This document shows positions 21,311 through 29,668 of a stretch of DNA of 64,000 nt, piece after piece. Under the pieces are notes generated by a model. The model saw only the letters and a list, made by a program, of their open reading frames with translations, did no database searches and was not told the DNA's origin. Location of the stretch: positions 496,001-560,000 of the forward strand of contig NZ_JBHTIH010000003.1 of the NCBI RefSeq assembly GCF_042677045.1. The letters run 5' to 3'. The number at the start of each line of letters is the position of its first letter. The first letter of the stretch is position 1. This stretch comes from Lysobacter_K koreensis (lineage in GTDB: Bacteria; Pseudomonadota; Gammaproteobacteria; Xanthomonadales; Xanthomonadaceae). Position numbers and translations under genes: made by a program.

Positions 21311-21794
21311 GCGCCCGGCAGGCGCTCGCCGCTCGCCAGCGCAACGGGTTGCCGGTCACGGTCAACACCTCGGAAAGCCGGCGTTCAGTTGGCCGACACG
21401 CGTCTATTGGGAAGATACCGACGCCGGTGGCGTGGTTTACCACGCGCAGTACCTGGCGTTCCTGGAGCGCGCGCGCAGCGAATGGATGCGCGCGCAGGGC
21501 TACGGCCAGGAGTTGCTGCGGCTCGAGCACGGCCTGGTGTTCGCGGTGCGCGCGATGGGCCTGGATTTCCTCAAACCCGCGCGCCTGGACGATGCACTGG
21601 ACGTCTCGGCCGCGCTGCACGAATGCCGGCGCGCGAGCGCGGTGTTCACCCAGGCGATCCGGCGCGGCGACGAACTGCTGCTGACCGCCAGCGTGCGGGT
21701 CGCGGCGCTGGATGCGCGGGGCTTCAGTCCGCGCGCGATCCCGCAACCGCTTTACGACCAACTCAAAGCCCTCGAACACAACCCGCATACCTGA
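21303..21794 (+). CDS. ybgC: acyl-CoA thioesterase YbgC (Tol-Pal associated)
   Basis: 163-residue hot-dog-fold thioesterase, cytoplasmic, usually first gene of the tol operon. The active-site signature is VYWEDTDAGGVVYHAQYLAFLERARSEW at about 34-61, with the catalytic Asp in EDTDAGG. The only start upstream of the conserved part is GTG at 21303, inside the end of ruvB, so this protein has about 28 extra N-terminal residues compared with typical members. The overlap suggests translation coupled to ruvB. Confidence 0.93.
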   Translation: MSERPAGARRSPAQRVAGHGQHLGKPAFSWPTRVYWEDTDAGGVVYHAQYLAFLERARSEWMRAQGYGQELLRLEHGLVFAVRAMGLDFLKPARLDDALDVSAALHECRRASAVFTQAIRRGDELLLTASVRVAALDARGFSPRAIPQPLYDQLKALEHNPHT

Positions 21795-21819
21795 GATCGC
21801 GGGCACGGAGAACGAAAGC

Positions 21820-22605
21820 ATGACGTCCACGCTAATCGCGCTGCAGGCAACAACCGTCGAAGCCCTGCCCGAGGATGCCGCCACCACGGTCGCCGACGCC
21901 GCGCAGACCGCGCTCGCCGCACCGGCCAACAGCCTCGATCTGCTCGACCTGGTGCTCAAGGCCAGCCTGCCGGTGCAGCTGATCATGCTGCTGCTGGTGG
22001 TGGCGTCGGTGGCGTCGTGGGTGATCATCTTCCGCAAGCGCAGCGTCATGCGCCGCGCCGCGCGCGAGGCCGAGCAGTTCGAGGAGCGCTTCTGGTCGGG
22101 CGCCGAGCTGTCCAAGCTCTACGCCGGCTCGACCGAGCGCAACCGCGACATCGGCGGGATCGAGGCAATCTTCGAGGCCGGCTTCCGCGAGTTCAACCGC
22201 ATCCGCGAGCGCAAGGGCATCGACAGCCGCGCGCAGCTCGAAGGCGCGCAGCGCGCGATGCGCGCCACCGCCTCGCGCGAGCTCGACGGCCTCGAGCACA
22301 ACCTCGAGCTGCTCGCCAACATCGGCTCGACCTCGCCGTACATCGGCCTGGTCGGCACCGTGTTCGGGATCATGGTGACCATGCATTCGCTGCTCGCCAG
22401 CACCGAGCAGGTCGGCATCAAGGACGTCGCGCCGGGCATCTCGGAAGCCTTGCTGGCCACTGCGATGGGCCTGTTCGTGGCGATCCCGGCGGTGTGGGCC
22501 TACAACCGCTTCGCCACCGGCGCGGAGCGCCTGGCCACGCGCTACGACGCGTTCGCCGAGGAGTTCTCGTCGATCCTGCAGCGCCAGGCGCATCTCGACG
22601 ACTAA
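21820..22605 (+). CDS. tolQ: Tol-Pal system protein TolQ
   Basis: 261-residue inner-membrane ion-channel subunit, homologous to ExbB and MotA, that with TolR uses the proton gradient to energise TolA during outer-membrane constriction. TM1 at about 46-66 (LPVQLIMLLLVVASVASWVIIF), a cytoplasmic loop, then TM2/TM3 with the family motif SPYIGLVGTVFGIMVTM and LLATAMGLFVAIPAVWAYN. GGAG lies 10-13 bases before the ATG. Its N-terminal 35 residues before TM1 are Ala/Thr-rich and longer than in E. coli. Confidence 0.96.
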   Translation: MTSTLIALQATTVEALPEDAATTVADAAQTALAAPANSLDLLDLVLKASLPVQLIMLLLVVASVASWVIIFRKRSVMRRAAREAEQFEERFWSGAELSKLYAGSTERNRDIGGIEAIFEAGFREFNRIRERKGIDSRAQLEGAQRAMRATASRELDGLEHNLELLANIGSTSPYIGLVGTVFGIMVTMHSLLASTEQVGIKDVAPGISEALLATAMGLFVAIPAVWAYNRFATGAERLATRYDAFAEEFSSILQRQAHLDD

Positions 22606-22702
22606 GGTGATGCGAGTCCCTCGCAAGAGCCCGCACATCCCGGTGCGGACTGTTCAGTCGGCCCGCCTCGGGCGTTGAACCTACGAGTACGAGAGGAATG
22701 CC

Positions 22703-23155
22703 ATGTCCGTGATTTCCGGGCGCCGCCACCGCAAGCGCAAACTCAAGGCCGAGATCAACGTCGTGCCATACATCGACGTGATGCTGGTGTTGCTGGTGAT
22801 TTTCATGATCACCGCGCCGCTGCTCAACCTCGGGGTCGACATCGACCTGCCGCAGTCCAAGGCCAAGTCGCTGCAGCAGAAGAAGGACCCGATCGTGGTC
22901 AGCGTCGACGCCGACGGCAACTACTTCCTGGCAATCAAGGAAGGCAGCAACGAGGCAGTCAGCGAAGCGGCGCTGCGCAGCAAGGTCGGCGCGATCCTGC
23001 GCCAGAACAAGGACGCGCAGGTGCTGCTCGGCGGCGACCGCACCACCAGCTACCAGACCTTGACCGATGCGATCGATGTGCTCAAGGAGGCCGGCGTCGA
23101 CAAGGTCAGCCTGATGAGCCTGCCGCGCAGTTCCGGTGGGGGCGCCGCTAAGTGA
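22703..23155 (+). CDS. tolR: Tol-Pal system protein TolR
   Basis: 150-residue ExbD-family inner-membrane protein. A single N-terminal helix carries the essential proton-path acid D25 (VVPYIDVMLVLLVIFMI; D23 in E. coli). The periplasmic domain with the peptidoglycan-contacting fold follows. GAGAGGA precedes the ATG. The last codon and stop overlap the GTG start of tolA (GTGA), implying coupled translation. Confidence 0.96.
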   Translation: MSVISGRRHRKRKLKAEINVVPYIDVMLVLLVIFMITAPLLNLGVDIDLPQSKAKSLQQKKDPIVVSVDADGNYFLAIKEGSNEAVSEAALRSKVGAILRQNKDAQVLLGGDRTTSYQTLTDAIDVLKEAGVDKVSLMSLPRSSGGGAAK

Positions 23156-24111
23156 GGGAAACCCGCGCCGACACCGCGCAGGCATTCGGACTTGCGCTGG
23201 CGCTGCACGCGCTGCTGTTCGTGGTGATGTTCGTCGGCCTGTGGTGGACGCGCAGCGCGGCGCCGGCCGCGGCGGCGGGCTCGATGTCGGCCGAGCTGTT
23301 CGATTCGGGCAGCCTGTCGGCGGCGATGCAGCGCACCTTGCGCAACCGCCCGGAGCCGGCCGAGGAAGTCCTGCCCGAGCCGCAGCCCGAGGACGCCGCG
23401 CCGCTGCCGCAGCCGCTGCCCGAACCGGCGCCGCAGGATGCGCCGACCCCGCAGCAGCAGGCACCACAGGAGTTCATCCCGGAGCCCGACAGCCAGGACC
23501 AGGACGCGGTGGTCGACCAGCCCACGCCGACCCCGGCCATCGAAACCCGCGTCCAGGAAGCGCAGCGCCGCCAGCAGCAGGTCGACCTGACCCAACAGGA
23601 GCGCCAGCTCGAGGCCGAGCGCAAGCAACGGCTTTCACAGATGGAGGAGCAGCGCCAGCAACAGCTCGCCGACATCCGCCGCCGTCGCGCGCTCGCCTCG
23701 CGCGATGCGAAGGTCGCCGAGGCGCAGCTGCAGCGCATCGCGCAGGCGCGCGCCGGCAGCGCGTCGGAGGAAGCCGCGCGCGCCGACGCCGGCGCCAGCG
23801 CGCCGGCCGGTAACGAAGGCGTCGACACCGGTCTGCAGGCGCGTTACGCCGCCGCGCTGCAGCAGGCGATCCTGTCCAAGTGGACGCGCCCGGAGACCGT
23901 GCCGCTGGGCGCGCCGTGCCGGCTCAGCATCCGCCAATTGCCCGGCGGTGAGGTCATGGACGTCCAGGTGTCATCGCCGTGCTCCTACGACGAACAGGGC
24001 CAGGAGTCGATCAAGCGCGCGGTGCTGAAGGCCCAGCCACTGCCGTACGCGGGCTTCGAGGCGGTGTTCCAGCGCAACCTCACCCTCAATTTCCGTGCCG
24101 AAGACCGCTGA
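23152..24111 (+). CDS. tolA: Tol-Pal system protein TolA
   Basis: 319 residues, GTG start overlapping the tolR stop. It bridges the inner membrane to TolB/Pal. An N-terminal membrane helix (about 12-33, FGLALALHALLFVVMFVGLWW) is followed by a Pro/Glu/Gln-rich stretch (about 63-130), a charged coiled coil with repeated QQ/ER (about 133-215) and domain III (about 225-319, RYAAALQQAILSKWTRPE, then a Cys pair, ending NLTLNFRAEDR). The helical domain II is shorter than the 220-residue one of E. coli. Confidence 0.93.
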   Translation: MRETRADTAQAFGLALALHALLFVVMFVGLWWTRSAAPAAAAGSMSAELFDSGSLSAAMQRTLRNRPEPAEEVLPEPQPEDAAPLPQPLPEPAPQDAPTPQQQAPQEFIPEPDSQDQDAVVDQPTPTPAIETRVQEAQRRQQQVDLTQQERQLEAERKQRLSQMEEQRQQQLADIRRRRALASRDAKVAEAQLQRIAQARAGSASEEAARADAGASAPAGNEGVDTGLQARYAAALQQAILSKWTRPETVPLGAPCRLSIRQLPGGEVMDVQVSSPCSYDEQGQESIKRAVLKAQPLPYAGFEAVFQRNLTLNFRAEDR

Positions 24112-24278
24112 ATGCGCTGATCCAGCGGTGGACTCGGCCGCGCCGGTATTCAGGTTTGAGAAAACGTTCACGTAGCAGCTGTTAAGAATGTTCAGCTTCA
24201 GCGCCACGCGCAGCTACCCGGCTGCACCCGCTTGTTGAGATCCACCCAGTCCAGCTTCCCCCGGAGGGACTCTTGCCG

Positions 24279-25598
24279 ATGAAACGAACCCTTCCCTGGT
24301 GGGCTGCCGTGCTCGCCTGCCTGCTGCCCCTCGCCGCCAGCGCCCAGCAGCAAGGCCTGGAGATCGACATCGTCGGCGGCAACGCCGCGGCGCTGCCGAT
24401 CGCGGTGGTGCCGATGCCGTATCAGGGTGGCGGCGCCGCCCCGGCCACCGACGTGGCGCAGGTCGTCACCGCGGACCTCAACCGCTCCGGCCAGTTCCGT
24501 GGCCTGCCCGACAAGGACATGATCGAGCGCCCGACGCGCGGCGGCGAGGTCAACTACCCGACCTGGCGCGCGCTCAACCAGGATTACCTGGTGGTCGGAC
24601 GCGTACTCGACGCCGGCGGTGGCAGCTACCGGGTCGAATACGAGTTGTTCGACGTGGCCAAGCAGGAGCGCCTGCTCGGCTTCGCGCTGACCGCGCGCGC
24701 CAACGCGATGCGCGATGTCGCCCACCAGGTCAGCGACGCGATCTACGAGAAGATCCTCGGCGTGCGCGGCGCGTTCTTCACCCGCATGGCCTACGTCACC
24801 GCGACCGGCCTCGGCAAGGGTAGCCGCTACGCGCTGATGGTCGCCGACTCGGACGGCTACAACCCGCAGACCGTGGTGCGTTCGCCCGAGCCGCTGCTGT
24901 CACCGTCGTGGAGCCCGGACGGCGGCCGCCTTGCCTATGTCAGCTTCGAGGGCGGCAACTCCTCGATCTACATCCAGAACATCAGCTCCGGCAGTCGCGA
25001 GCTGGTCGCCAAGTTCCGCGGCATCAACGGCGCGCCGGCGTTCTCGCCCGACGGTCGGCGCCTGGCGCTGACGCTGTCGCGCAGCGGCAACCCGGAGATC
25101 TACGTGATGGATCTGGGCAGCCGCGCGCTGACTCAGCTGACCAACCACTTCGGCATCGACACCGAGCCGACCTGGAGCGCCGACGGCAGCCGCATCTATT
25201 TCACTTCCGACCGCGGCGGCAAGCCGCAGATCTACCAGGTCGGCGCCAGCGGCGGTGGCGCCACGCGCGTGACTTTCCAGGGCAGCTACAACGCCAGCGC
25301 CGATGTCTCGGCCGATGGCAAGAAAGTGGCCACTGCGCAGGGCGCGGGCAACACCTATCGCATCGCGATGATGGACTCCAGCCTCGGCTCGCCGCGCTGG
25401 AACACCCTGTCGCCCGGCTCGCTGGACGAGTCCCCGAGCTTCGCGCCCAACGGCGGAATGATCCTTTATGCTGCCCGCGAAGGCCGCCGTGGCGTGCTCT
25501 ACGCCGTCTCTTCCGACGGCCGCGTGCGCCAGCGCCTGGTGCTTGCCGATGGCGATGTGCGTGAACCGGCCTGGGGGCCGTTCCGCTCACCTCGTTGA
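24279..25598 (+). CDS. tolB: Tol-Pal periplasmic beta-propeller TolB
   Basis: 439-residue periplasmic protein that binds Pal and TolA. Signal peptide with cleavage near A23 (AAVLACLLPLAASA-QQ). N-terminal TolB domain (about 28-155) and a six-bladed propeller with repeated SPSWSPDGGRLAYVS-type motifs. The ATG at 24279 is preferred to an in-frame TTG six bases earlier because the SD GGAGGG lies about 9 bases before the ATG but only 4 before the TTG. A 167-bp gap after tolA may hold its own promoter, though none stands out. Confidence 0.96.
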   Translation: MKRTLPWWAAVLACLLPLAASAQQQGLEIDIVGGNAAALPIAVVPMPYQGGGAAPATDVAQVVTADLNRSGQFRGLPDKDMIERPTRGGEVNYPTWRALNQDYLVVGRVLDAGGGSYRVEYELFDVAKQERLLGFALTARANAMRDVAHQVSDAIYEKILGVRGAFFTRMAYVTATGLGKGSRYALMVADSDGYNPQTVVRSPEPLLSPSWSPDGGRLAYVSFEGGNSSIYIQNISSGSRELVAKFRGINGAPAFSPDGRRLALTLSRSGNPEIYVMDLGSRALTQLTNHFGIDTEPTWSADGSRIYFTSDRGGKPQIYQVGASGGGATRVTFQGSYNASADVSADGKKVATAQGAGNTYRIAMMDSSLGSPRWNTLSPGSLDESPSFAPNGGMILYAAREGRRGVLYAVSSDGRVRQRLVLADGDVREPAWGPFRSPR

Positions 25599-25663
25599 TC
25601 CATCCCGCGTCGCGCCGTCCCCTGTAGCCCACTCCCTGTCCACGGAATAGTCGAGGAACGACC

Positions 25664-26200
25664 ATGAACACCACCAGCCCCGCGTCTGTCAGCAAGATCC
25701 TGATCACCGCCGCCCTGTGCACCCTGGCCATCGCCTGTTCCAAGAAGGTCAAGGAAGCGCCGCCGACCGACACCACCGGCAGCACCGGCACCATGCCGGC
25801 GACCGATACCGGTCCGACCACGCCGGGCATGTACGGCCCGGGCGACCTCGACACCGATGCCTGCCTGCGCCAGCGCGTCGTCTACTTCGACCTCGACCAG
25901 GACGCGCTGCGTCCGGAGTTCCAGTCGATCGTCGCCTGCCACGCCAAGTACCTGCGCGACCGCCCGTCCTCGCGCATGAGCCTGGAAGGCAACGCCGACG
26001 AGCGCGGCGCACGCGAGTACAACCTCGGCCTGGGCGAGCGTCGTGGCAATTCGGTGTCGTCGGCGATCCAGGCCAACGGCGGCTCCGGCAGCCAGGTCAC
26101 GGTGGTCAGCTACGGCGAAGAGCGCCCGGTCTGCACCGAGTCCGGCGAGGACTGCTGGGCCAAGAACCGCCGCGTCGAAATCATCTACACCGCCAAGTAA
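25664..26200 (+). CDS. pal: peptidoglycan-associated lipoprotein Pal
   Basis: 178-residue outer-membrane lipoprotein that anchors to peptidoglycan. Signal sequence with lipobox LAIAC: the lipidated Cys is C25. The -3 residue is Ala rather than the usual Leu, which sits one position further out. A Thr/Gly/Pro linker (about 30-62) leads to an OmpA-like domain (VYFDLDQDALRPEF, then LEGNADERGAREYNLGLGERR, which binds diaminopimelate). Two extra Cys (in VCTESGEDCW) may form a disulphide. SD GAGGA precedes the ATG. Confidence 0.96.
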   Translation: MNTTSPASVSKILITAALCTLAIACSKKVKEAPPTDTTGSTGTMPATDTGPTTPGMYGPGDLDTDACLRQRVVYFDLDQDALRPEFQSIVACHAKYLRDRPSSRMSLEGNADERGAREYNLGLGERRGNSVSSAIQANGGSGSQVTVVSYGEERPVCTESGEDCWAKNRRVEIIYTAK

Positions 26201-26227
26201 GAGCCTCGCCAAGCGACGGTAGAAACG

Positions 26228-27031
26228 ATGCGCAAGCTAGTTCTGGCAATCACGATCGCGGCGGCCCTGGTGGCCGCCGCGCCCGCGTTCGCGCAACGCG
26301 CCAGCCTCGCCGACCGCGTGGCTGTACTCGAGCAGCGCGCCGCCAACAACCAGGGCAACGTCGACCTGCTCAACCAGGTCACCCAGCTCAAGGGCGAGGT
26401 CCAGGCGCTGCGCGCGCAGATCGAGGAGCTCACCCAGCAGCTCGAGCAGCAGAAGCAGACCGGGCGCAGCCAGTACCTCGACCTCGACGGCCGCTTGAAC
26501 CGGCTCGAAGGCGGGGCAGGGGGCGGCGCCTTGAGTCCGAATACGCCGGCCGCGCCGGTACCCAAGGCCGCTCCGTCAGCCGCCGCGGTCCCCGAGCGCG
26601 CACCGACCGTCTACGGCGATGCCGGCACGCTGGCGCAGGGTGCCGACGAGCGCGGCGCCTACGACGTCGCGTTCAACGCGCTCAAGGCGGGCAAGTACGC
26701 CGAATCGGCGCGGCTGTTCGCCACCTTCGTGCAGCAGTATCCCAGTGGCGTGTACGCGCCCAACGCGCTGTATTGGCTCGGCGAGAGCTACTACGTCACC
26801 CAGAACTACCAGCTCGCGCAGCAGCAGTTCCAGGCGCTGCTCGACCGCTACCCGACCCATGACAAGGCCCCGGGCGCGCTGCTCAAGGTGGGCCTGTCGC
26901 AGTTCGGCCTCAAGCAGCTCGATGCCGCCGAGCGCACGCTGTCCGCGGTGGCCTCGCGCTACCCCGGCACCGATGCGGCGCGCACCGCCTCCGACCGCCT
27001 GAGCGCGATCCAGCTCGGCCGCCTGCGCTGA
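26228..27031 (+). CDS. cpoB: cell-division coordinator CpoB (YbgF)
   Basis: 267-residue periplasmic protein that links Tol-Pal with PBP1B during septation. Signal peptide to about A22 (AALVAAAPAFA-Q), an N-terminal trimerising coiled coil (about 25-95, with VAVLEQRAANNQ and LRAQIEELTQQLEQQ), a Pro/Ala linker, then TPR-like repeats (about 140-260) with the YDVAFNALKAGKYAESARLF and ALYWLGESYYV motifs. Last gene of the tol-pal run; a cluster of REP palindromes follows. Confidence 0.95.
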   Translation: MRKLVLAITIAAALVAAAPAFAQRASLADRVAVLEQRAANNQGNVDLLNQVTQLKGEVQALRAQIEELTQQLEQQKQTGRSQYLDLDGRLNRLEGGAGGGALSPNTPAAPVPKAAPSAAAVPERAPTVYGDAGTLAQGADERGAYDVAFNALKAGKYAESARLFATFVQQYPSGVYAPNALYWLGESYYVTQNYQLAQQQFQALLDRYPTHDKAPGALLKVGLSQFGLKQLDAAERTLSAVASRYPGTDAARTASDRLSAIQLGRLR

Positions 27032-27058
27032 TCGGAGCTCGGTGGGTGGCCGGCTGTT

Positions 27059-27203
27059 GTAGATCCGAGCCTGCTCGGATCGCTTTTCGCCCGCGGGGCG
27101 CAGTCCGAGCAGGCTCGGACCTACAAAGCCGGTGGATGGGGTAGATCCGAGCTTGCTCGGATCGTCCTGCACCAACGCAGTCCACGGCCGAGGTCGGCGC
27201 TAC
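27059..27203. repeat. cluster of four GTAG-headed REP palindromes
   Basis: Four GTAG-led hairpins: A, GTAG at 27059 with stem GATCCGAGC/GCTCGGATC (27062-27081, 9 bp, 2-base loop); B, inverted, GTCCGAGC/GCTCGGAC at 27103-27120 with CTAC at 27121; C, direct, 27141-27164; D, inverted and diverged, GCCGA/TCGGC at 27187-27198 with CTAC at 27200. Orientation alternates. GTAG plus palindrome is the hallmark of SMAG-type REPs of Stenotrophomonas, which are moved by RAYT transposases. Confidence 0.8.
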
Positions 27204-27244
27204 AAGCGCCGGACGGCGATGCCGCGGCTGCTGTGCCACTGGGC

Positions 27245-27250
27245 TAAAAT
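27245..27250 (+). promoter_or_regulatory. -10 element placing queE transcription start at its ATG
   Basis: TAAAAT ends exactly six bases before the queE ATG. There is no SD. It predicts a leaderless queE mRNA. No recognisable -35; the upstream DNA is the REP cluster. Confidence 0.5.
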
Positions 27251-27256
27251 TCACCC

Positions 27257-27934
27257 ATGAACACCGTGATTCCCGAGGCGGCCGTCGCGTCGCCAGACCG
27301 CCTGCGCCTGACCGAAATCTTCCTGTCGCTGCAGGGCGAATCGCGCAGCATCGGCTGGCCGACCGTGTTCGTGCGCCTGACCGGGTGCCCGCTGCGATGC
27401 CAGTACTGCGACACCGCGTACGCCTTCCACGGCGGGCAGTGGTGGGAGACGGACGCGATCCTGGCCGAAGTCGCCCGCCATGGCGCGCGCCACGTCTGCG
27501 TCACCGGCGGCGAGCCGCTCGCGCAGAAGCGCTGCATCGGCCTGCTCAAGCAGCTGTGCGATGCCGGCTACGAGGTGTCGCTGGAAACCTCCGGCGCGAT
27601 CGACATCAGCGACGTCGATCTGCGGGTGTCGCGCGTGCTCGACATCAAGACTCCCGGCTCGCTGGAGGCGCACCGCAACCTGTGGTCGAACCTGCCGCTG
27701 CTGACGCCGCACGACCAGGTGAAGTTCGTGGTCTGCAGCCGCGACGACTACGAGTGGGCGCGCGGCATCGTCGCCGAACACCGGTTGCCCGACACCTGCG
27801 ACGTGCTGTTCTCGCCCAGCTTCAGCCAGCTCAAGCCCAGTGATCTGGCCGACTGGATCGTCGCCGACCGCCTGCCGGTGCGCTTCCAGTTGCAGCTGCA
27901 CAAGATCCTGTGGAACGACGAGCCGGGGCGTTGA
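27257..27934 (+). CDS. queE: 7-carboxy-7-deazaguanine synthase QueE
   Basis: 225-residue radical-SAM enzyme that converts 6-carboxytetrahydropterin to 7-carboxy-7-deazaguanine, a step towards queuosine. The cluster-binding CxxxCxxC is C44-C48-C51 (TGCPLRCQYCDT). The substrate-side motif LTEIFLSLQGES (19-29) and the SAM-binding CVTGGEPL are present. Paired with queC 107 bases downstream; the REP-like element between them may lie in a shared transcript. No preQ1 riboswitch was recognised upstream. Confidence 0.96.
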   Translation: MNTVIPEAAVASPDRLRLTEIFLSLQGESRSIGWPTVFVRLTGCPLRCQYCDTAYAFHGGQWWETDAILAEVARHGARHVCVTGGEPLAQKRCIGLLKQLCDAGYEVSLETSGAIDISDVDLRVSRVLDIKTPGSLEAHRNLWSNLPLLTPHDQVKFVVCSRDDYEWARGIVAEHRLPDTCDVLFSPSFSQLKPSDLADWIVADRLPVRFQLQLHKILWNDEPGR

Positions 27935-27952
27935 CGCCCGACCTGCTGCACT

Positions 27953-28017
27953 GGCTTCAGTCGCGACCGCGGACCGTGGGCGGTCAGGCATGCGATCGCG
28001 GCTGAAGCCGCTCCTAC
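27953..28017. repeat. GTAG-headed REP-like element between queE and queC
   Basis: Arms GGCTTCAG (27953-27960) and CTGAAGCC (28002-28009) enclose about 41 bases. On the minus strand the element opens GTAGGAGCGGCTTCAGCCGCGA, with GTAG at 28017-28014. That opening is a common REP type in Pseudomonas and xanthomonads. Confidence 0.7.
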
Positions 28018-28041
28018 GAAAACGAACCGGGTAACTCGCCG

Positions 28042-28740
28042 ATGAAAAACGCCGTCGTCCTCGTTTCCGGGGGAATGGACTCCGCCGTCGTGGTCGCGCT
28101 TGCACGCGAGCAGGGCTTCGCGGTGCACGCCTTGAGCGTGCGCTACGGCCAGCGCCATACCTCCGAGCTCGATGCCGCCGACCGGGTCGCGAGCGCACTC
28201 GGCGCGGTCGCGCACAAGACCGTCAACGTCGACCTGCGCAGCATCGGCGGCTCGGCGCTGACCGACGACAGCATCGGCGTCCCGCTCGACGGCGACCAGC
28301 ACCCGGTCGGCGTCGACGCTGCCAAGGACGACATCCCGGTGACCTACGTGCCGGCGCGCAACACCATCATGCTGTCGGTCGCGCTGGGCTGGGCCGAGGT
28401 GCTCGGTGCTGCCGACATCTTCTGCGGCGTCAACGCGGTGGACTATTCCGGTTACCCGGATTGCCGGCCGGAGTTCATCGACGCCTTCCAGCAGTTGGCC
28501 AACCTGGCCACCAAGGCCGGCGTCGAAGGCGCGGGCCTGCGCGTGCACGCGCCGCTGCAATACCTGAGCAAGGCCGACATCGTCCGCGAGGGCATCCGCC
28601 TCGGCGTCGATTTCGCGCAGACCGTGTCGTGCTACCAGGCCGACGCCCTCGGGCGAGCGTGCGGCCATTGCGACGCCTGCCGGCTGCGCGCCGACGGCTT
28701 CGCCGCCGCCGGCATCGCCGACCCGACGCGCTACGCCTGA
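28042..28740 (+). CDS. queC: 7-cyano-7-deazaguanine synthase QueC
   Basis: 232-residue ATP-dependent amide/nitrile synthase that makes preQ0 from carboxydeazaguanine. PP-loop SGGMDS at 9-14. The zinc site is formed by C197, C207, C210 and C213 (CYQAD, then ACGHCDACR). The middle holds VTYVPARNTIMLSVALGWAE, a family hallmark. It follows queE on the same strand. No strong SD is seen before the ATG. Confidence 0.97.
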   Translation: MKNAVVLVSGGMDSAVVVALAREQGFAVHALSVRYGQRHTSELDAADRVASALGAVAHKTVNVDLRSIGGSALTDDSIGVPLDGDQHPVGVDAAKDDIPVTYVPARNTIMLSVALGWAEVLGAADIFCGVNAVDYSGYPDCRPEFIDAFQQLANLATKAGVEGAGLRVHAPLQYLSKADIVREGIRLGVDFAQTVSCYQADALGRACGHCDACRLRADGFAAAGIADPTRYA

Positions 28741-28838
28741 GGCCGTCGCCGCTCGCGCGCCGCCTCTCTCGCGGTACTTGAAGCAAAAAGCGGCACGCAA
28801 TCGCCGCCCGCCGTCTGCATCGGCCGCACCGGTTGCGT

Positions 28839-28844
28839 TAGAAT
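28839..28844 (+). promoter_or_regulatory. -10 element of tRNA-Lys
   Basis: TAGAAT (5 of 6 to consensus) lies about 30 bases before the tRNA and would start transcription near 28851. The -35 is poor. Confidence 0.4.
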
Positions 28845-28874
28845 GCACGCCCCCGGCGCCATGCCGGGCGCTAT

Positions 28875-28947
28875 GGGTCGTTAGCTCAGTCGGTAGAGCA
28901 TCGGACTTTTAATCCGCTGGTCGATGGTTCGAATCCATCACGACCCA
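28875..28947 (+). tRNA. tRNA-Lys (anticodon TTT)
   Basis: 73 bases fold as a cloverleaf. The acceptor stem GGGTCGT pairs with ACGACCC. The D arm contains AGCTCAGTCGGTAGAGC, the anticodon loop is CTTTTAA (anticodon TTT) and the T arm contains GGTTCGAATCC. The sequence closely follows bacterial tRNA-Lys. The base pair at the top of the anticodon stem is a T-C mismatch. The discriminator A is followed by CAC, so CCA is not encoded and must be added. rpiA ends 13 bases downstream on the other strand. Confidence 0.95.
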
Positions 28948-28960
28948 CACCCCATACCTC

Positions 28961-29623
28961 TTACAGCACCTGCGGCGGTTCGCCGCCGACGATCACCACG
29001 TCCGCGGGGCGGCGCGCGAACAGGCCGACGCTGACCACGCCGGGGATCTGGTTGAGCGCCGACTCCAGCGCGACCGGGTCGGTGATCGCCAGGCCGTGGA
29101 TATCGAGGATGCCGTTGCCGTTGTCGGTGACGACGCCGCGGCCTTCGGCGTCTTGCCGCCAGACCGGCTGCGCGCGGGTCAGGGCGAGGATCTCGCGCGC
29201 GACCAGGCTGCGCGCCATCGGGATCACCTCGACCGGCAGCGGGAACTTGCCGAGCACGTCGACGCGCTTGGCCGGGTCGATGATGCAGACGAACTTCGCG
29301 CTCGCCTCGGCGATGATTTTCTCGCGGGTCAGCGCTGCGCCGCCGCCCTTGATCAGGCGCTTGTGCGGGTCGCACTCGTCGGCGCCATCCACATACAGCG
29401 ACAGCGGGCCGGTCGCGTTGAGATCGAGCACCTCGATGCCGTGCGCGCGCAGGCGCTGGGTGCTTTGCTCGGAACTCGACACCGCCCCGGCGATGCGTTC
29501 CTTGACCTTGGCCAGTGCGTCGATGAAGAACGCGACGGTCGAGCCGGTGCCGACCCCGACGATCATGCCGTCCTCGACGTAATCGATGGCTTTCTCGCCG
29601 GCCAGGCGCTTGGCTTCGCTCAT
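28961..29623 (-). CDS. rpiA: ribose-5-phosphate isomerase A
   Basis: 220-residue enzyme of the non-oxidative pentose phosphate pathway that interconverts ribose 5-phosphate and ribulose 5-phosphate. Conserved motifs in order: GVGTGSTVAFFIDAL (phosphate loop, about 23-37), SSEQST, the catalytic DGADECD (about 79-85), KGGGAALTREKI, and DNGNGILD near 167. Full length (E. coli 219). Convergent with tRNA-Lys; an EVE-domain gene lies upstream on the same strand after 45 bases. Confidence 0.97.
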   Translation of the reverse strand: MSEAKRLAGEKAIDYVEDGMIVGVGTGSTVAFFIDALAKVKERIAGAVSSSEQSTQRLRAHGIEVLDLNATGPLSLYVDGADECDPHKRLIKGGGAALTREKIIAEASAKFVCIIDPAKRVDVLGKFPLPVEVIPMARSLVAREILALTRAQPVWRQDAEGRGVVTDNGNGILDIHGLAITDPVALESALNQIPGVVSVGLFARRPADVVIVGGEPPQVL

Positions 29624-29668
29624 GGGGTCAGGTTCGTCGGGGCTGGGGTAGGGAGGTAGGGTCGAGCG

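Noticed and set aside
24112..24278. Promoter before tolB (TTGAGA, 18 bases, TGTTAA)
   Set aside because: The -10 is poor and spacing marginal; too weak to call.
27032..27256. preQ1 riboswitch before queE
   Set aside because: The sequence is a REP cluster; no preQ1 aptamer pattern, and queE is predicted leaderless.
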